Part shown: piece after piece, positions 1-10,923 of the stretch
How the letters are laid out: each line of letters begins with the position of its first letter
How positions within the stretch are numbered: the stretch's first letter is position 1
Origin: Rhynchopus sp. YZ270_cl-10
Lineage: Eukaryota; Euglenozoa; Diplonemea; Diplonemida; Diplonemidae
NCBI GenBank assembly: GCA_964035575.1
Contig: OZ037864.1
Location: 1,178,001-1,242,000, forward strand
Length of the DNA: 64,000 nucleotides
Direction of reading: 5' to 3'
Notes under the pieces: model-generated
Database searches by the model: none
What the model saw: the letters and a program-made list of their open reading frames with translations, nothing else
Told to the model about the DNA's origin: nothing
Made by a program: the position numbers and the translations under genes

Positions 1-1945
1 AAGTTCTTTATGTCTGTTGTCTTCGACATTACCTTCTACCCCGTTTTTGCTCAGAGGGAGAGAAAAACTGGCAGCCTAAATATGCCCCCGGAGACGGCCA
101 ATGAATGGCATCTGATGAGGAATTTTTTTTGTTTTTTCAAAACACCCGGCGGCACTTACCGTCATCTTTTCGACCAAAAGGAGGTGCTCACATGCTGTTC
201 CTGACCCACCACCATTGCGCGCCCTTTTTCCTCACGGTAATTATTTATTCTACAAAAAAAACGTATCCCCCTTTTAATGAACAAAAAAAAACGTTGTACA
301 TATGTTCGTGTCTCAGCGACCTCCGCTTCTTTGTTTGAATAATGTCCGCTCGTTAGATTTTCTCAAAGAGCATGGCAAAAAGGGAGGGCAGCCCTGAGAC
401 AACATTTGTTACATGACCGAAAAATTAAACGTGCGTTGACACAAAATGTGGCAACTGCACAAAAAGAATATAAAAAAACCCCATTTTTTTTTTTTTTTTT
501 TGGAAAGACGTAATGTCTTTCAAAGGCTTTTAGTGTTGTGGACTATCTCAGGGCCAGTATTCTGGTATAAATCACCTCTTCTTTTGTCTTTTTTCTGTGT
601 TTCCGCTAAAAAAAAGCGCGTGTGTGTGTGCGTTCTGCCTCTTACAGTTTGATCCTCTTGGGTTATGTTTCTTTTCTTTTTGTTGTATGGGCTGCAAACC
701 CATGCTGACGTTTGAGGTTTTATATATCCGATGCTGTGTTCACCTTTGCTGTCGTTTTTTTTTTAAAATCCCCCCATACCCCGGGTGCCTACATCCACAG
801 AGGTGTTAGCATCTTTTCATACCTTAGTTTTTTCCCCCTAAATGTAAATGTCATGTGAACCATTCATCAATTTTTCTACATGGTTTACAATTTTTGTTCT
901 GAAAGTTCTAAGATGCGTGAGTCCCATTCATCTTTCAATCTTTCATCCCTACCTGCTATGTTGTTATCGTTCATACCTGGTGTAGCACGATTCTTCACTT
1001 TGCCAGTCCAACTTCTATTGGTTTTCTAACTTTTTTGGGGCAGGCATTTCGCGACAATTTGGTGTGGTGAAAATACCTGCATCCTAGAGTTCAGGGCGAT
1101 GAAGGCCATCCACAAGACAGAGACTAGCCCAGGACCCGTTGTCGCAGCTGTACCAGAGCGCGTTACCTTGGCCTGGGTCGGCCTCTTTGTCTCTACGAGG
1201 TGTCTAAGCAACGAGATGCTTAGGTTCATCTCATAAACTTTTCTCTTTTCTCCTGCGGAGGTGTGTGCCCCTTGTGGCGCACCTTCCACTTCTTTTGAGG
1301 GGGGTGGTCATACATTTTGCGCGAAAAGGTGATTCCTCGGAGGTAAGCTCCAAACAGCTATCTCCACCCTTGGTTGACTCAATTTTGTCTTCCTCTCTTT
1401 GTGTACAAGGTAAGAATACATCTGTATCCACTTAATTTTGACCCATATTTACCGATGTTTGTCAGGCAATTTGTCGGTGTTAAACTGCTAGCAAACACCA
1501 GCAAACATGAGGTCAAAATCAGGTGTGTATGGAATGTCTTGTACTTTCTCTTTGGCGTGAAAGTACTGAGACGAATTTTGTGCAAGGTAATGGAATTTTT
1601 TTTGTGTGATTTTCTGCGCACCGCCTGACACCCTCTTTTTTTTTTTCTTCTCGCTTTCAAACTTCACCTCTTTTTTCAGTTTTTTTATGTGTTTTATGAA
1701 TGTTCCAAACAAAACCCCCCCTATCTCCAGTTTCATTTCCCCGTCAAACGGGCATATAAAAGAAACCTTCCACCTTTCTAACAACCCCCTCTACTTTTTA
1801 TGGCACAGTGCCCCCCTTCCCTCTGTACCTCTCCTGTTCAAAAATGAAAATGGAGACTGCACAACTGGCAATGGAGACAACTACAACAATTTTATAATCC
1901 CCTTGCCTTTTCACACATTTACCAGAAAAAATAACACCATTTTAA
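1..1945. other. Spacer upstream of the first gene
   Basis: No convincing coding region is visible. The stretch is AT-rich with poly-T runs (for example near 483-502 and 1636-1646). It holds one strong hairpin motif at 1198-1238 and a weaker relative near 911-945, which ends in CATTCATCTTTC. The words TGCCTACATCC (about 786) and ACCTGCATCC (about 1075) resemble a second motif found downstream of hairpins elsewhere in the window. A pyrimidine-rich stretch closed by CAG at 1923-1925 lies 20 nt before the next start codon. Confidence 0.6.
1198..1238 (+). repeat. Oriented hairpin motif, CTAAGC/GCTTAG stem
   Basis: AGGTG is followed by stem CTAAGC (1204-1209), an 8-nt loop and GCTTAG (1218-1223). 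The conserved tail GTTCATCTCATAAAC and a pyrimidine tract follow. This is one of the clearest copies of the family. Confidence 0.7.
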
Positions 1946-3412
1946 ATGGAGGGAATTGATATTAGTGTGTTCAGTGGTGCTGCGTTTAAAATACGTGCTG
2001 CACCGAGGACGTGCCCTAGCTACGACGATGTGGCCTCTGTCACGACTATGACGACTGCCACCGCCGCAGGCTATGTCATGCGCAATGCCGGCGTGTCCAC
2101 CTCCTCCTGCGCGTCGCACAACGCAGGTCTCTACAGCGACACCAATACGGAGGGGTCCCGCAGCGTGTCTGCGGGAAGTACCTGCTTTTCTGCACAGGGC
2201 TCGCTTTCGTCTGACAATGCTGAAGTTGTGGCTGCCCAACACTCACCCACCCCTTGCCCACGCAGCTGCCCCCCCATCCTTCCGACAAAGAAACGAATTG
2301 AAAGCGTCGAAAAATTTGATTATCCGTCGATTCCTTCTCAGGTTCCGAGAAAGGCGAAGGTGGTGGTTTATTCTGCGGTTGTGGAGAGCAATGTACCGGA
2401 ACCTGAAGCGAAGTTGCCGATAGCACATGCACAACAGCCTCCGGTACACCCACCACGCACTAGGTCCTCATCTGCGAGGCAGGCTGTGGACTACGACATG
2501 CAGGTAGGAGTAGGCGAGCTTGTGGAGAGCGTGCCTCTGGGGAGGCTTGCGTCTGCCTCGGGGCGTTCTGCGTCGACCTCAGCTTCCACTGTTGCATCCT
2601 CAGCCCCGCAGTATCCACAGCAGACCTTCGCCGCATACGACTGCAGCGACTCTGAAACGGAATCCGTCGCACCCCCCCGCTCCAACACCACCTCCTCCTC
2701 CACAAGCCGAGGCCTCCAGTACAGCCCCTCCAAAGACAGCTCGCGCTCCAGCGAGGAGAAGGGTTTTGTTCTGAGAGAAGCTGATTTGCGGTTGCCGGAC
2801 ATAGCAGGGGAAGGCAGGAATGGATCAAAATCGGCAAAGTCTGCAAAATCAGCAGCCTCCCGGCATGCCCAAGAAAAGGAATTATATCGGCAAGCTGCAC
2901 GCGAGGCAGGTTGGGTGGCAGTGAAGAAGGAGAAGACGCCATTAGGGGGCCGCCGTACCTATTCTGAGCTGGACACTTCGGCAAGCATCGATTCGCTTGC
3001 AAAGAACGTAGCGGCGGATGTGGAGCACGAAGAGGAAGTGGTCCATCCAGACAAAGTTGTGCAGAGGCTGTACCCTCGACCAGGATTCTTGGAGCGCAAA
3101 CAAAAGGAACTCTGTGCACTGCACGTTGACAAGGACCTCGAAGAGATGCAAAAGCCGCGCCCCCGTTCACGTTCTGGAGGGGTCACGAATTTCGATCGTC
3201 CACTAAACAAGCGGGTTCATGGCTACGTCGGATTCGACGATCCTGCTGCAGCCGACTGCACCTTCAAACCAAAACTCTGTCAACACGACTACACCGACCG
3301 CGATAATTACAACAAAATGGTCGGCCCAGTCTGGGAGCGTCTCACCAAACCACCCCCAGAAGTGGTGGCAAGAACAAAACCACTGAACCGCGGGCCTCGT
3401 GGGAGAAAGTGA
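1946..3412 (+). CDS. Hypothetical Ser-rich protein, 488 aa
   Basis: This is a single-exon gene. The ATG at 1946 is chosen because the upstream tract closed by CAG (1923-1925) ends 20 nt before it and because codon use is GC-rich from there on. The N-terminal two thirds are low complexity, rich in Ser, Ala, Thr and Pro, with no recognisable domain. A Lys/Ala-rich helical stretch lies near residues 290-320. The C-terminal region is more ordered and contains YPRPGFLERKQKEL and then CTFKPKLCQHDYTDRDNY, followed by a basic end (GPRGRK). Short F-K-P-K segments of this kind occur in cytoskeletal and flagellar proteins of protists, but I cannot assign a family. A function is not claimed. That the gene is real is fairly secure from its length, codon bias and an opposite strand without a competing conserved frame. 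Confidence 0.75.
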   Translation: MEGIDISVFSGAAFKIRAAPRTCPSYDDVASVTTMTTATAAGYVMRNAGVSTSSCASHNAGLYSDTNTEGSRSVSAGSTCFSAQGSLSSDNAEVVAAQHSPTPCPRSCPPILPTKKRIESVEKFDYPSIPSQVPRKAKVVVYSAVVESNVPEPEAKLPIAHAQQPPVHPPRTRSSSARQAVDYDMQVGVGELVESVPLGRLASASGRSASTSASTVASSAPQYPQQTFAAYDCSDSETESVAPPRSNTTSSSTSRGLQYSPSKDSSRSSEEKGFVLREADLRLPDIAGEGRNGSKSAKSAKSAASRHAQEKELYRQAAREAGWVAVKKEKTPLGGRRTYSELDTSASIDSLAKNVAADVEHEEEVVHPDKVVQRLYPRPGFLERKQKELCALHVDKDLEEMQKPRPRSRSGGVTNFDRPLNKRVHGYVGFDDPAAADCTFKPKLCQHDYTDRDNYNKMVGPVWERLTKPPPEVVARTKPLNRGPRGRK

Positions 3413-4245
3413 AAAAAAGAGATTTTTTTTGGTCCCGGTCTTTCGAGTTTCACAACGCTTCTTTTTTTTTTTTGCTCCGCAAAATAGAGGAAAAAAGGGG
3501 GCGTTATTTGCCGCTACCAGATTTGCAACAAAAGGGGTACCTAATAAACGTTTTCGTTCTTCTGAGGTGACTAGGTACGTACTGCTTAGGATCATCTTAT
3601 TTACTTACAAACCTTCTTTGCGTTGCCTTCATATCTCCAAAAGGGGGGAGGGTGTCCTTTAGTGTGCACCCTCCGTCCATCATCCCCTCACAAATCCCCT
3701 TCTCCCCTCCCCTCCCGAGTGTTAATTTCCCCCGCTATGCCCCCCATACACAGGGTCCTCTGAACAGCGACTGTCTTTTTTTTTTTTTTTTTTTTTTTTT
3801 TGTCGGATGTGTGTGTACGCAAAGGCGCAGTCATCTTTAACAGTTTTCTTTTTGCGGTTTTTTTGTTGTTTTTGTCTGGTGTCAAAACGGGCAAAAATCG
3901 TGATTGTTTTTTCAAAAAAAGAAGTAAAAAAATCGCTTTTTTTATTATTGCAAAACGTAGACCATATTTTGTTTTGCCCCTTTAATAGATGTATGCAATC
4001 CGAGAGGATAATTTATTATTTTTGCCTTTTCTTGTACCCACCTGTTTGCTCCCCCCATGAAGGGGACCCTTTTTTCTTTTGTACCCGTCTAGAGTTTAGA
4101 GTTTTCAATGTACCGTTGTCAAAAAAAAAAGCCTCTCTCCAACACCCTTTTTTCCCCCAGCATTTTCCCTCAAACCCCTCAGCCATTTTTTTCTTCTTGT
4201 ATATCTTTTCAGAGGAAAACGAATAAAGAGAAAAGAGAAAAGACG
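3413..4245. other. Spacer before the GH3 array
   Basis: No gene is seen. A hairpin-family copy lies at 3564-3600 (GAGGTGACTAGG, then GCTTAGGATCATCTTAT), about 150 bp after the previous stop codon. A T23-type homopolymer occupies about 3777-3800. A pyrimidine tract closed by CAG (4210-4212) lies 33 nt before the GH3-1 start. Confidence 0.6.
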
Positions 4246-6597
4246 ATGCATCGCAGTATTGTTGGAGCGTGTGTGGTCGCATGCGCGTTGGGTCAAACAA
4301 TGCCGGTTACCACAGAGACGTACGACACACGCGCGTGCCAACCTGGCATGGACCACTTCCAGTTCTGCAACACCTCGCTGACCAAGGACCAGCGTCTGGA
4401 CAGCCTCCTCTCGCTGATCAAGGACGAGGAGATCACCCCCTTCCTCACCTCCAGGAAGAAGTTCATCGGAGAAGTGGGCAACAACATCACCCGCCTCGGC
4501 GTCCCGCACTACGACTGGGGGCTGAACTGCATCCACGGTGTGCAGTCTTCCTGTGTGAACACATCCGACGGGAAGACCTACTGCCCGACGTCGTACCCCA
4601 ACCCCGTGAACCTGGGTGCCTCCTTCAACAGATCCTCCTGGCTGCAGATGGGCAAGGTCATCGGTGTGGAGTCCCGCGCGCTCTGGCTTGCTGGCGCCGT
4701 GGAGCCAACAACATGGGCAGGGCGTGTGCACATCGGTCTCGACTGCTGGTCGCCCAACATCAACATCAACCACGACCCACGCTGGGGGCGCAACCAGGAG
4801 GTCCCCTCAGAGGACCCAATGGTGAACGGAGTCTTCGGATCGCTCTACACAGTTGGACAGCAGAAGAACGAGGCGGAGACACGCTTCCTGCAGGGTGTGA
4901 CGACGCTCAAGCATTGGGATGCGTACTCCCTGGAGACAAGCGACAACCACACCCGCCACAACTTCAACGCCATCATTTCCAACGCGACCATGGCCGACAC
5001 CTTCCTGCCTGCGTGGAAGATGACTGTCACAGATGCAAAGGCGGCGGGTGTGATGTGCTCGTACAACGCGATCAACGGTGTGCCCACATGCGCGTCGCCG
5101 TTCCTGAAGGAGGTTCTGCGCAATGTGTTCAACTTCACTGGCTACATCACTTCTGATACAGGCGCCATCGAGGACATCTACAAGCAGCACAAGTACGTTG
5201 CAACTGCGGAGGAGGCTGCCTGCGTGTCGATCAAGGACGGCGAGTGCGACGTCGACAGCGGGTCTGTCTACTACAAATCTCTTCTGCAGGGCGTCAAGGA
5301 CGGCCACTGCAGCATGGACGGTGTGCACAAGAGCTGGAAGAACGCCATGGGCCTTCTCTTCGACATGGGGCTCTTCGACCCTGCTGAGGACCAGCCGCTG
5401 TGGAAGGTGCCCATCGAGGAGGTTGGGAAGGAAGAGTCGCAGCAGGAGTCGCGCCAGTCTTCACAGGAGAGCATGGTGCTGTTGAAGAACGACAACAACG
5501 TGCTCCCGCTCAAGACAGGCAAGAAGTACGCCCTGATGGGCCCGCACTTCCAGGCTGCACAGTCTTTGGCAGGAAACTACCTCGGCCAGCTGTGCCCGGA
5601 CAACACGTTTGACTGCGTCGAGAACGTGACTGCAGCAATGATGCGTGTCGGTCAGGGCCCGATCGTGTCTGCTGAGGGTTGTTCCATCAAGGGGAACAGC
5701 ACCACTGGGTTTGCAGCGGCCCTCGCCCTCATTGACTCCAGCGTGGAGGCTGTCGTGCTTGCTATTGGTTTCGATGAGTCTGTGGCGGCCGAGAACAGAG
5801 ACAGAACCACCATCTCCCTTCCCGGTGTGCAGGCAGAGTTCACAAAGCAGGTGCTCGCCAAGGCAGCAACCCTGTCCAAGCCTGTTGTCATCGTCCTGAT
5901 CAACGGTGGAATGGTGTCGATTGGCTCTGATGTCATCTCCTCTGCCAACGGTATCCTGGAGGCGTTCTACCCAGGATACTGGGGAGGAAACGCCATCGCA
6001 ACAACACTGTTTGGTGAGAACCCATACCTCGGTGGGAAGATGCCATACACAGTGTACCCTGCAGACTACATTAACGAGATCAAGATGTCTGAGATGTCGA
6101 TGAACAAGGAGGGAACACCTGGACGCTCGTACAAGTACTACCAGGGACCGACTGAGTTCGACTTTGGGTTTGGGCTTGCGTACACAACGTTTGAGTTCCA
6201 TGCCGACAAGCCTGCTGCAGCACCGACGTGCGGGGACCACAGCCGTGGTGATGGTGTGTCTGTGACTGTGAAGAACACAGGTGCGGTGACAGGCGACAAC
6301 GTGCTGTTCCTGTACGTGCTTGGTGGATACGCCGGGTCGGACGGGCTGCCGGTTCTGAAGAAGCTGCACAACTTCGAACGTGTGCACCTTGCTGCTGGTG
6401 AGGAGCGCACTGTGCACTTTGAGCTGACCTCGGACCACTTCCTTGACGTGGAGGCGAACGGCGACCACACGTGCATACCGGGCAAACGCAACATCAGGAT
6501 CAGCGACGGGGTGAACCACCAGGACATCGAGCTCTCTGTTGAGGGTACGAAGACGACTGCCTTCTCGTACCCTGACGTTCCCCCAAGGGCGCATTAG
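4246..6597 (+). CDS. Secreted GH3 beta-glucosidase/beta-xylosidase-like enzyme, copy 1
   Basis: The 783-aa product starts at MHRSIVGACVVACALGQ, a typical cleavable signal peptide. The reading frame extends 46 codons further upstream, but that part is Lys/Phe-rich leader from the pyrimidine tract. Domain order is that of plant-type GH3 xylosidases/glucosidases: an N-terminal TIM barrel (about 45-360) with NININHDPRWGRNQE and LKHWDAYSLE, an alpha/beta sandwich (about 400-640), and a C-terminal fibronectin-III-like domain (about 670-775). The probable nucleophile is Asp304 in GYITSDTGAI. Several NxT/S sequons (NNIT, NFTG) fit an extracellular or vacuolar glycoprotein. GH3 enzymes release terminal beta-D-glucose or xylose/arabinose by a retaining mechanism; the exact substrate cannot be read here. 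It is the first of five tandem copies. Its last 160 residues match the others closely but keep private changes (GGYAGSDGLPVLKK, ending SYPDVPPRAH). Confidence 0.93.
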   Translation: MHRSIVGACVVACALGQTMPVTTETYDTRACQPGMDHFQFCNTSLTKDQRLDSLLSLIKDEEITPFLTSRKKFIGEVGNNITRLGVPHYDWGLNCIHGVQSSCVNTSDGKTYCPTSYPNPVNLGASFNRSSWLQMGKVIGVESRALWLAGAVEPTTWAGRVHIGLDCWSPNININHDPRWGRNQEVPSEDPMVNGVFGSLYTVGQQKNEAETRFLQGVTTLKHWDAYSLETSDNHTRHNFNAIISNATMADTFLPAWKMTVTDAKAAGVMCSYNAINGVPTCASPFLKEVLRNVFNFTGYITSDTGAIEDIYKQHKYVATAEEAACVSIKDGECDVDSGSVYYKSLLQGVKDGHCSMDGVHKSWKNAMGLLFDMGLFDPAEDQPLWKVPIEEVGKEESQQESRQSSQESMVLLKNDNNVLPLKTGKKYALMGPHFQAAQSLAGNYLGQLCPDNTFDCVENVTAAMMRVGQGPIVSAEGCSIKGNSTTGFAAALALIDSSVEAVVLAIGFDESVAAENRDRTTISLPGVQAEFTKQVLAKAATLSKPVVIVLINGGMVSIGSDVISSANGILEAFYPGYWGGNAIATTLFGENPYLGGKMPYTVYPADYINEIKMSEMSMNKEGTPGRSYKYYQGPTEFDFGFGLAYTTFEFHADKPAAAPTCGDHSRGDGVSVTVKNTGAVTGDNVLFLYVLGGYAGSDGLPVLKKLHNFERVHLAAGEERTVHFELTSDHFLDVEANGDHTCIPGKRNIRISDGVNHQDIELSVEGTKTTAFSYPDVPPRAH

Positions 6598-7741
6598 TGC
6601 ACTTACAACGGTAAAGTTTCCTTCAACCTGCAGCTTCATGTTAGAGCCTGCAGAAAGCAGTAAGTAGAGAGTCCCTCAGCATCTCCCGGACATTCTTGGT
6701 GTTCGGCGTACTGTAATGTGTCGGCACTCTCTGTATTGCTTAGATTTTTTTTCTCGTGTACCCTCCTACCCCCATTCCCAATGTCTTGTGTATCGGGCTA
6801 TTCTCGTGCCCACTCCCTGTCATCAGAACTAAATCCACTAGACACCAAAAGTGGAGCCTTGGCTGATAACGAAACAGCTAGGTACTGGTCGATGACTCAT
6901 TTTGAACGAACATACTTTTTTGTTGTTGACGTGTGACCCCCGCTTGGCACAGTCGTATTTCAGGTTTTGTTTCTCGATATTTTTTGTTTTTTTTTTGGAA
7001 TTAGGCCAACAAGCTACGCTCCGCCTAATGTGACATAGGTGCCGGCAGTGTTTACTTTCACTATTGGTGATGGTTTGGCTGCCGGCTGCCAGCTTATCTT
7101 CCACAACTAGGACAAATGTGTTCATGCACGATGCTGTGCATGCGCATTTGTCCGCTCCAGGCAGTCGGTGGTAAAAATCCCCGTTGCCGTTCACGTCTTT
7201 GAGGCTGTCATTTCGACTACTGTGAATTGGTTGCAGGCCTGTTTGGCCATATGTGGTCTTTTATTGAATAGGTTATGTCCTTTCACTTCTAATTTTTTCT
7301 CCTATTACATGACCAAAAGCACACGAGGCTCGAGGTCATTTTAGCTATTGTCTAAGATGTGCACGCACGTAAGACATATTCAGCTTTCAACGTTTCTCTT
7401 TTTTTTCTCTCTACTATTGTTTTGTTTTATACATTTTCGGTTTGGTCGGATGCATGTTTCCCCCTAAAGCTCTGATCACCACACTCTAGCGCACCGTGCG
7501 CTCTTCTGTTCCATCTAGACCACTGTCAATAGCAAGAAGCCCGTGGTTTGCGTACGGATGTGCCTGGTGTTGATACAAGCATAAAACACCAGGGGAGGGG
7601 GCGATGCAACGTCAGCACAACAAATATAGTGCTAATTGAAAAAGAACATACAACGATCTTCATTTTGCTCCCTTCCTCATTCCCGCCACCACCACCACCT
7701 CAACCTAGTGTGTGTATATTGCTGCAAAGTTTGCAAATAAA
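6598..7741. other. Spacer between GH3-1 and GH3-2
   Basis: No gene is seen. It contains a TTAGGC/GCCTAA inverted repeat (7001-7006 and 7023-7028) and a degenerate hairpin-family copy near 7354-7390 (AAGATGTGCACGC, then GACATATTCAGC). A C-rich pyrimidine tract ending in TAG (7705-7707) lies about 34 nt before the next start. Confidence 0.55.
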
Positions 7742-10075
7742 ATGATTGTCGGGGCGTGTTTCTCGTTGTCTTTGGCTGTTGTTTCAAACACAGTGCCGAT
7801 TACGAACGTGACGTATGAAACGCGTGCCTGCCGGCCTGGGTGGGATCAGTTCCAGTTCTGCAACACGTCGCTGACCAAGGCGCAACGTGTCGAGTCTCTT
7901 CTTACCATGGTGACACCTGAGGAGATGGTCGTGCTCATGACTGGTCGTGAGGAGGAGATTGGCCGTGAAAACAACATCACCCGTCTCGGTATCCCGCACT
8001 ACGACTGGGGCCTGAACTGCATCCACGGTGCCGAGTCCAGCTGCGTCAACCAGACAGACGGTACAACGTACTGCCCGACCTCGTTCCCCAACCCCGTGAA
8101 CCTTGGCTCCACATTCAACAAGTCTCTCTGGGCCGACATGGGCAGCATCATTGGTATCGAGACACGTGCCCTCTGGCGTGCCGGTGCGGTTGACCCCCAC
8201 CACCCAGGCCACATCGGTCTCGACTGCTGGTCGCCCAACATCAACATCAACCACGACCCACGCTGGGGGCGCAACCAGGAGGTCCCCTCAGAGGACCCCA
8301 CCGTGAACGGACTGTACGGCTCGCTCTACACACAGTCGCTGCAGGTGTCTGCGAATGAGGACCGCTTCCTGCAAAGTGTGGCAACGCTGAAGCATTGGGA
8401 TGCGTACTCCCTGGAGGATGCGGAGGGCTACACAAGGCACAACTTCAGTGCGGAGATCACCAACGCGACGTTTGCCGACACGTACCTGCCTGCGTGGAAG
8501 GAGTCTGTTGTGAACGGGAAGGCGATGGGTGTGATGTGCTCGTACAACGCTGTTAACGGTGCCCCGACGTGCGCGTCGCCGTTCCTCGCGAGCACCCTCC
8601 GCAATGAGTGGAACTTCACTGGCTACATGACGTCCGACTCTGGTGCGATCAGAGACATTTTCCTCTACCACAAGTACGTGGCGACACCGGCGGAGGCTGC
8701 CTGCGTGGCTGTGAAGCAGGGACAGTGCGACATCGACAGTGGTCCCATCTACTACGAGTCACTGCTGGAAGGCGTCGGCAGCGGCTACTGCAGCATCGAC
8801 GACATTTCGAGGAGCTGGAAGAACGCCATCGGTATTCTCTTCGACATGGGGCTCTTCGACCCTGCTGAGGACCAGCCGCTGTGGAAGGTGCCCATCGAGG
8901 AGGTTGGGAAGGAAGAGTCGCAACAGACCTCGCGTCAAGCAGCACAGGAGAGCATGGTGCTGCTGAAGAACGACAACGTTCTGCCCTTCCCGACAGGCAA
9001 GAAGTACGCCGTGATGGGTCCGCACTACAACGCACAGAGCCAGCTGGCTGGGAACTACCTTGGACAGCTGTGTCCCGAAGGCGGCTTCTCGTGTGTAGAG
9101 TCGCTTCTGGACTCGATGCAGCGTGTGAGTCAGGGCACCGTCGTGTCTGCCGCAGGCTGCACCGTCACCGGCAACAGCACTGCTGGGTTTGCAGAGGCCC
9201 TCGCCCTCATTGACTCCAGCGTGGAGGCTGTCGTGCTTGCTGTTGGCATCGACGAGACGTTCTCCAGGGAGAGTATCGATCGTTTGTTCATCTCCCTCCC
9301 CGGTGTGCAGGCAGAGTTCACAAAGCAGGTGCTCGCCAAGGCAGCAACCCTGTCCAAGCCTGTTGTCATCGTCCTGGTCAACGGTGGAATGGTGGCACTC
9401 GGCTCTGATGTCATCTCCTCTGCCAACGGTATCCTGGAGGCGTTCTACCCAGGATACTGGGGAGCAAATGCTATCACGACTACGCTGTTCGGTGAGAACC
9501 CGTACCTCGGTGGGAAGATGCCGTACACAGTGTACCCTGCAGACTACATTAACGAGATCAAGATGTCTGAGATGTCGATGAACAAGGAGGGAACACCTGG
9601 ACGCTCGTACAAGTACTACACCGGACCGACTGAGTTCGACTTTGGATTTGGGCTTGCGTACACAACGTTTGAGTTCCACGCCGACAAGCCTGCTGCAGCA
9701 CCGACGTGCGAGGACCACAACCGTGGTGATGGTGTGTCTGTGACTGTGAAGAACACAGGTGCGGTGACAGGCGACAACGTGCTGTTCCTGTACGTGCTTG
9801 GTGGACACACCGGGTCGGACGGGCTGCCGCTGCAGAAGAAGCTGCACAACTTCGAACGTGTGCACCTTGCTGCTGGTGAGGAGCGCACTGTGCACTTTGA
9901 GCTGACCTCGGACCACTTCCTTGATGTGGAGGCGAACGGTGACCACACGTGCACACCGGGTGCACGCACCATCAGGATCAGCGACGGGGTGAACCACCAG
10001 GACATCGATGTCACTGTTGAGGGTACTGTGCGCACTGCCTTCACCTTCCCTGACGTGCCCCCAAGGGCGCAATAA
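7742..10075 (+). CDS. Secreted GH3 beta-glucosidase/beta-xylosidase-like enzyme, copy 2
   Basis: The 777-aa product starts at MIVGACFSLSLAVVSN, which gives a compact signal peptide. An in-frame non-ATG codon 30 nt upstream would add ten residues and is less likely. The barrel motifs NININHDPRWGRNQE and LKHWDAYSLE are intact, and the probable nucleophile is Asp299 in GYMTSDSGAI. The sugar-binding loop regions of the first 250 residues differ most from copy 1 (for example an HHPG segment near 155), so a different specificity is possible. From about GTPGRSYKYY to the stop the DNA is almost the same as in copies 3-5. The 3' spacer is followed by a large inverted-repeat element. Expression as an independent transcript is likely, since nearly 1.1 kb separates it from copy 1. 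Confidence 0.93.
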   Translation: MIVGACFSLSLAVVSNTVPITNVTYETRACRPGWDQFQFCNTSLTKAQRVESLLTMVTPEEMVVLMTGREEEIGRENNITRLGIPHYDWGLNCIHGAESSCVNQTDGTTYCPTSFPNPVNLGSTFNKSLWADMGSIIGIETRALWRAGAVDPHHPGHIGLDCWSPNININHDPRWGRNQEVPSEDPTVNGLYGSLYTQSLQVSANEDRFLQSVATLKHWDAYSLEDAEGYTRHNFSAEITNATFADTYLPAWKESVVNGKAMGVMCSYNAVNGAPTCASPFLASTLRNEWNFTGYMTSDSGAIRDIFLYHKYVATPAEAACVAVKQGQCDIDSGPIYYESLLEGVGSGYCSIDDISRSWKNAIGILFDMGLFDPAEDQPLWKVPIEEVGKEESQQTSRQAAQESMVLLKNDNVLPFPTGKKYAVMGPHYNAQSQLAGNYLGQLCPEGGFSCVESLLDSMQRVSQGTVVSAAGCTVTGNSTAGFAEALALIDSSVEAVVLAVGIDETFSRESIDRLFISLPGVQAEFTKQVLAKAATLSKPVVIVLVNGGMVALGSDVISSANGILEAFYPGYWGANAITTTLFGENPYLGGKMPYTVYPADYINEIKMSEMSMNKEGTPGRSYKYYTGPTEFDFGFGLAYTTFEFHADKPAAAPTCEDHNRGDGVSVTVKNTGAVTGDNVLFLYVLGGHTGSDGLPLQKKLHNFERVHLAAGEERTVHFELTSDHFLDVEANGDHTCTPGARTIRISDGVNHQDIDVTVEGTVRTAFTFPDVPPRAQ

Positions 10076-10919
10076 GTGATCTGTTACTCCCGCACTCATG
10101 TTTTATTATACACATGTGTGCACATCCGTCTTATAAAATAGTTTCTCTTTTTTGATCCGTTACTGTATGTTGAAACGGCTACCTTGCAGATGCATGGTGT
10201 CCACATTCCCTCCCTTTGTTAGCCACTTCGTAATACAGTTGAACAGTCTAGGTCTGGAAAGTTTTTGCTGGATGCGAGGACTGTTCGCAGGAGTGAGCTT
10301 TTGCTTTGAAACCCCCCAGCTTGTGCAGTGGCCAGCAGGCACAGTGTCTTGCATGTTACGCTTCGCCCTTTGTGCGATAGAGCATCAGACCTTCCTCTGC
10401 ATGATTCACTGATACAAGCTACCCAAAGGTGGCGAAGCTAGGCTTCGATGCATCTTCCCAACCTTTTCTTTAGGTGACTAATCACATGAGATTTAGATTC
10501 ATCGTATCAACGTTTCTTTTGTGTACCAGATCGGCGTATTCACCTTTCGAGTTTATTTGTTTGTTTGTGCCTGCCCGTGGGCTCCATGTAGGTTTTACGT
10601 GTTTATTTCAGGTGAGTGTGCACGAAAGGTGTGTCACAACGACTTTTCCCTTGCGAATTCAAAGCCTTTCCCCCCTGTCAAGCTTATGATACTCCAAAGT
10701 GATTTGTGCATTGTCCAGCTTTTATTTTGCCCAGCATATTTGCGCTTGTTTGAGTCCTCTCTCGTGGTTCTACCGCAATGAGAGTTAGTGGTGTACGTGG
10801 TATGGGAAGGATATGTGGCAAGTTGGCAAAGTTGCTTGGGAACAAACCCCGTGTTTATCAATTTGCGTGTTCTTAGTGCGTGTCTTGCGAGAAAAAGGAG
10901 AAATTTTACGACGTGTGTT
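10076..10919. other. Spacer between GH3-2 and the 2.97-kb TIR element
   Basis: No gene is seen. Three hairpin-like motifs occur in the last 500 bp: 10427-10458 (GAAGC/GCTTC stem), 10472-10510 (listed separately) and a weaker one near 10610-10640. The target duplication TAGC of the next element begins at 10920. Confidence 0.55.
10472..10510 (+). repeat. Oriented hairpin motif, CTAATC/GATTTAG stem
   Basis: AGGTGA precedes CTAATC (10478-10483), a 6-nt loop and GATTTAG (10490-10496), then ATTCATCGTATCAAC. Relative to the 1198 copy the stem bases have changed on both sides (with one bulged T), which suggests selection for pairing. Confidence 0.6.
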
Positions 10920-10923
10920 TAGC

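Noticed and set aside
5461-10099. Long antisense frames across the GH3 genes (392 and 446 aa)
   Set aside because: Shadow frames of GC3-biased coding sequence; they recur at the same place in each paralog and match no family.
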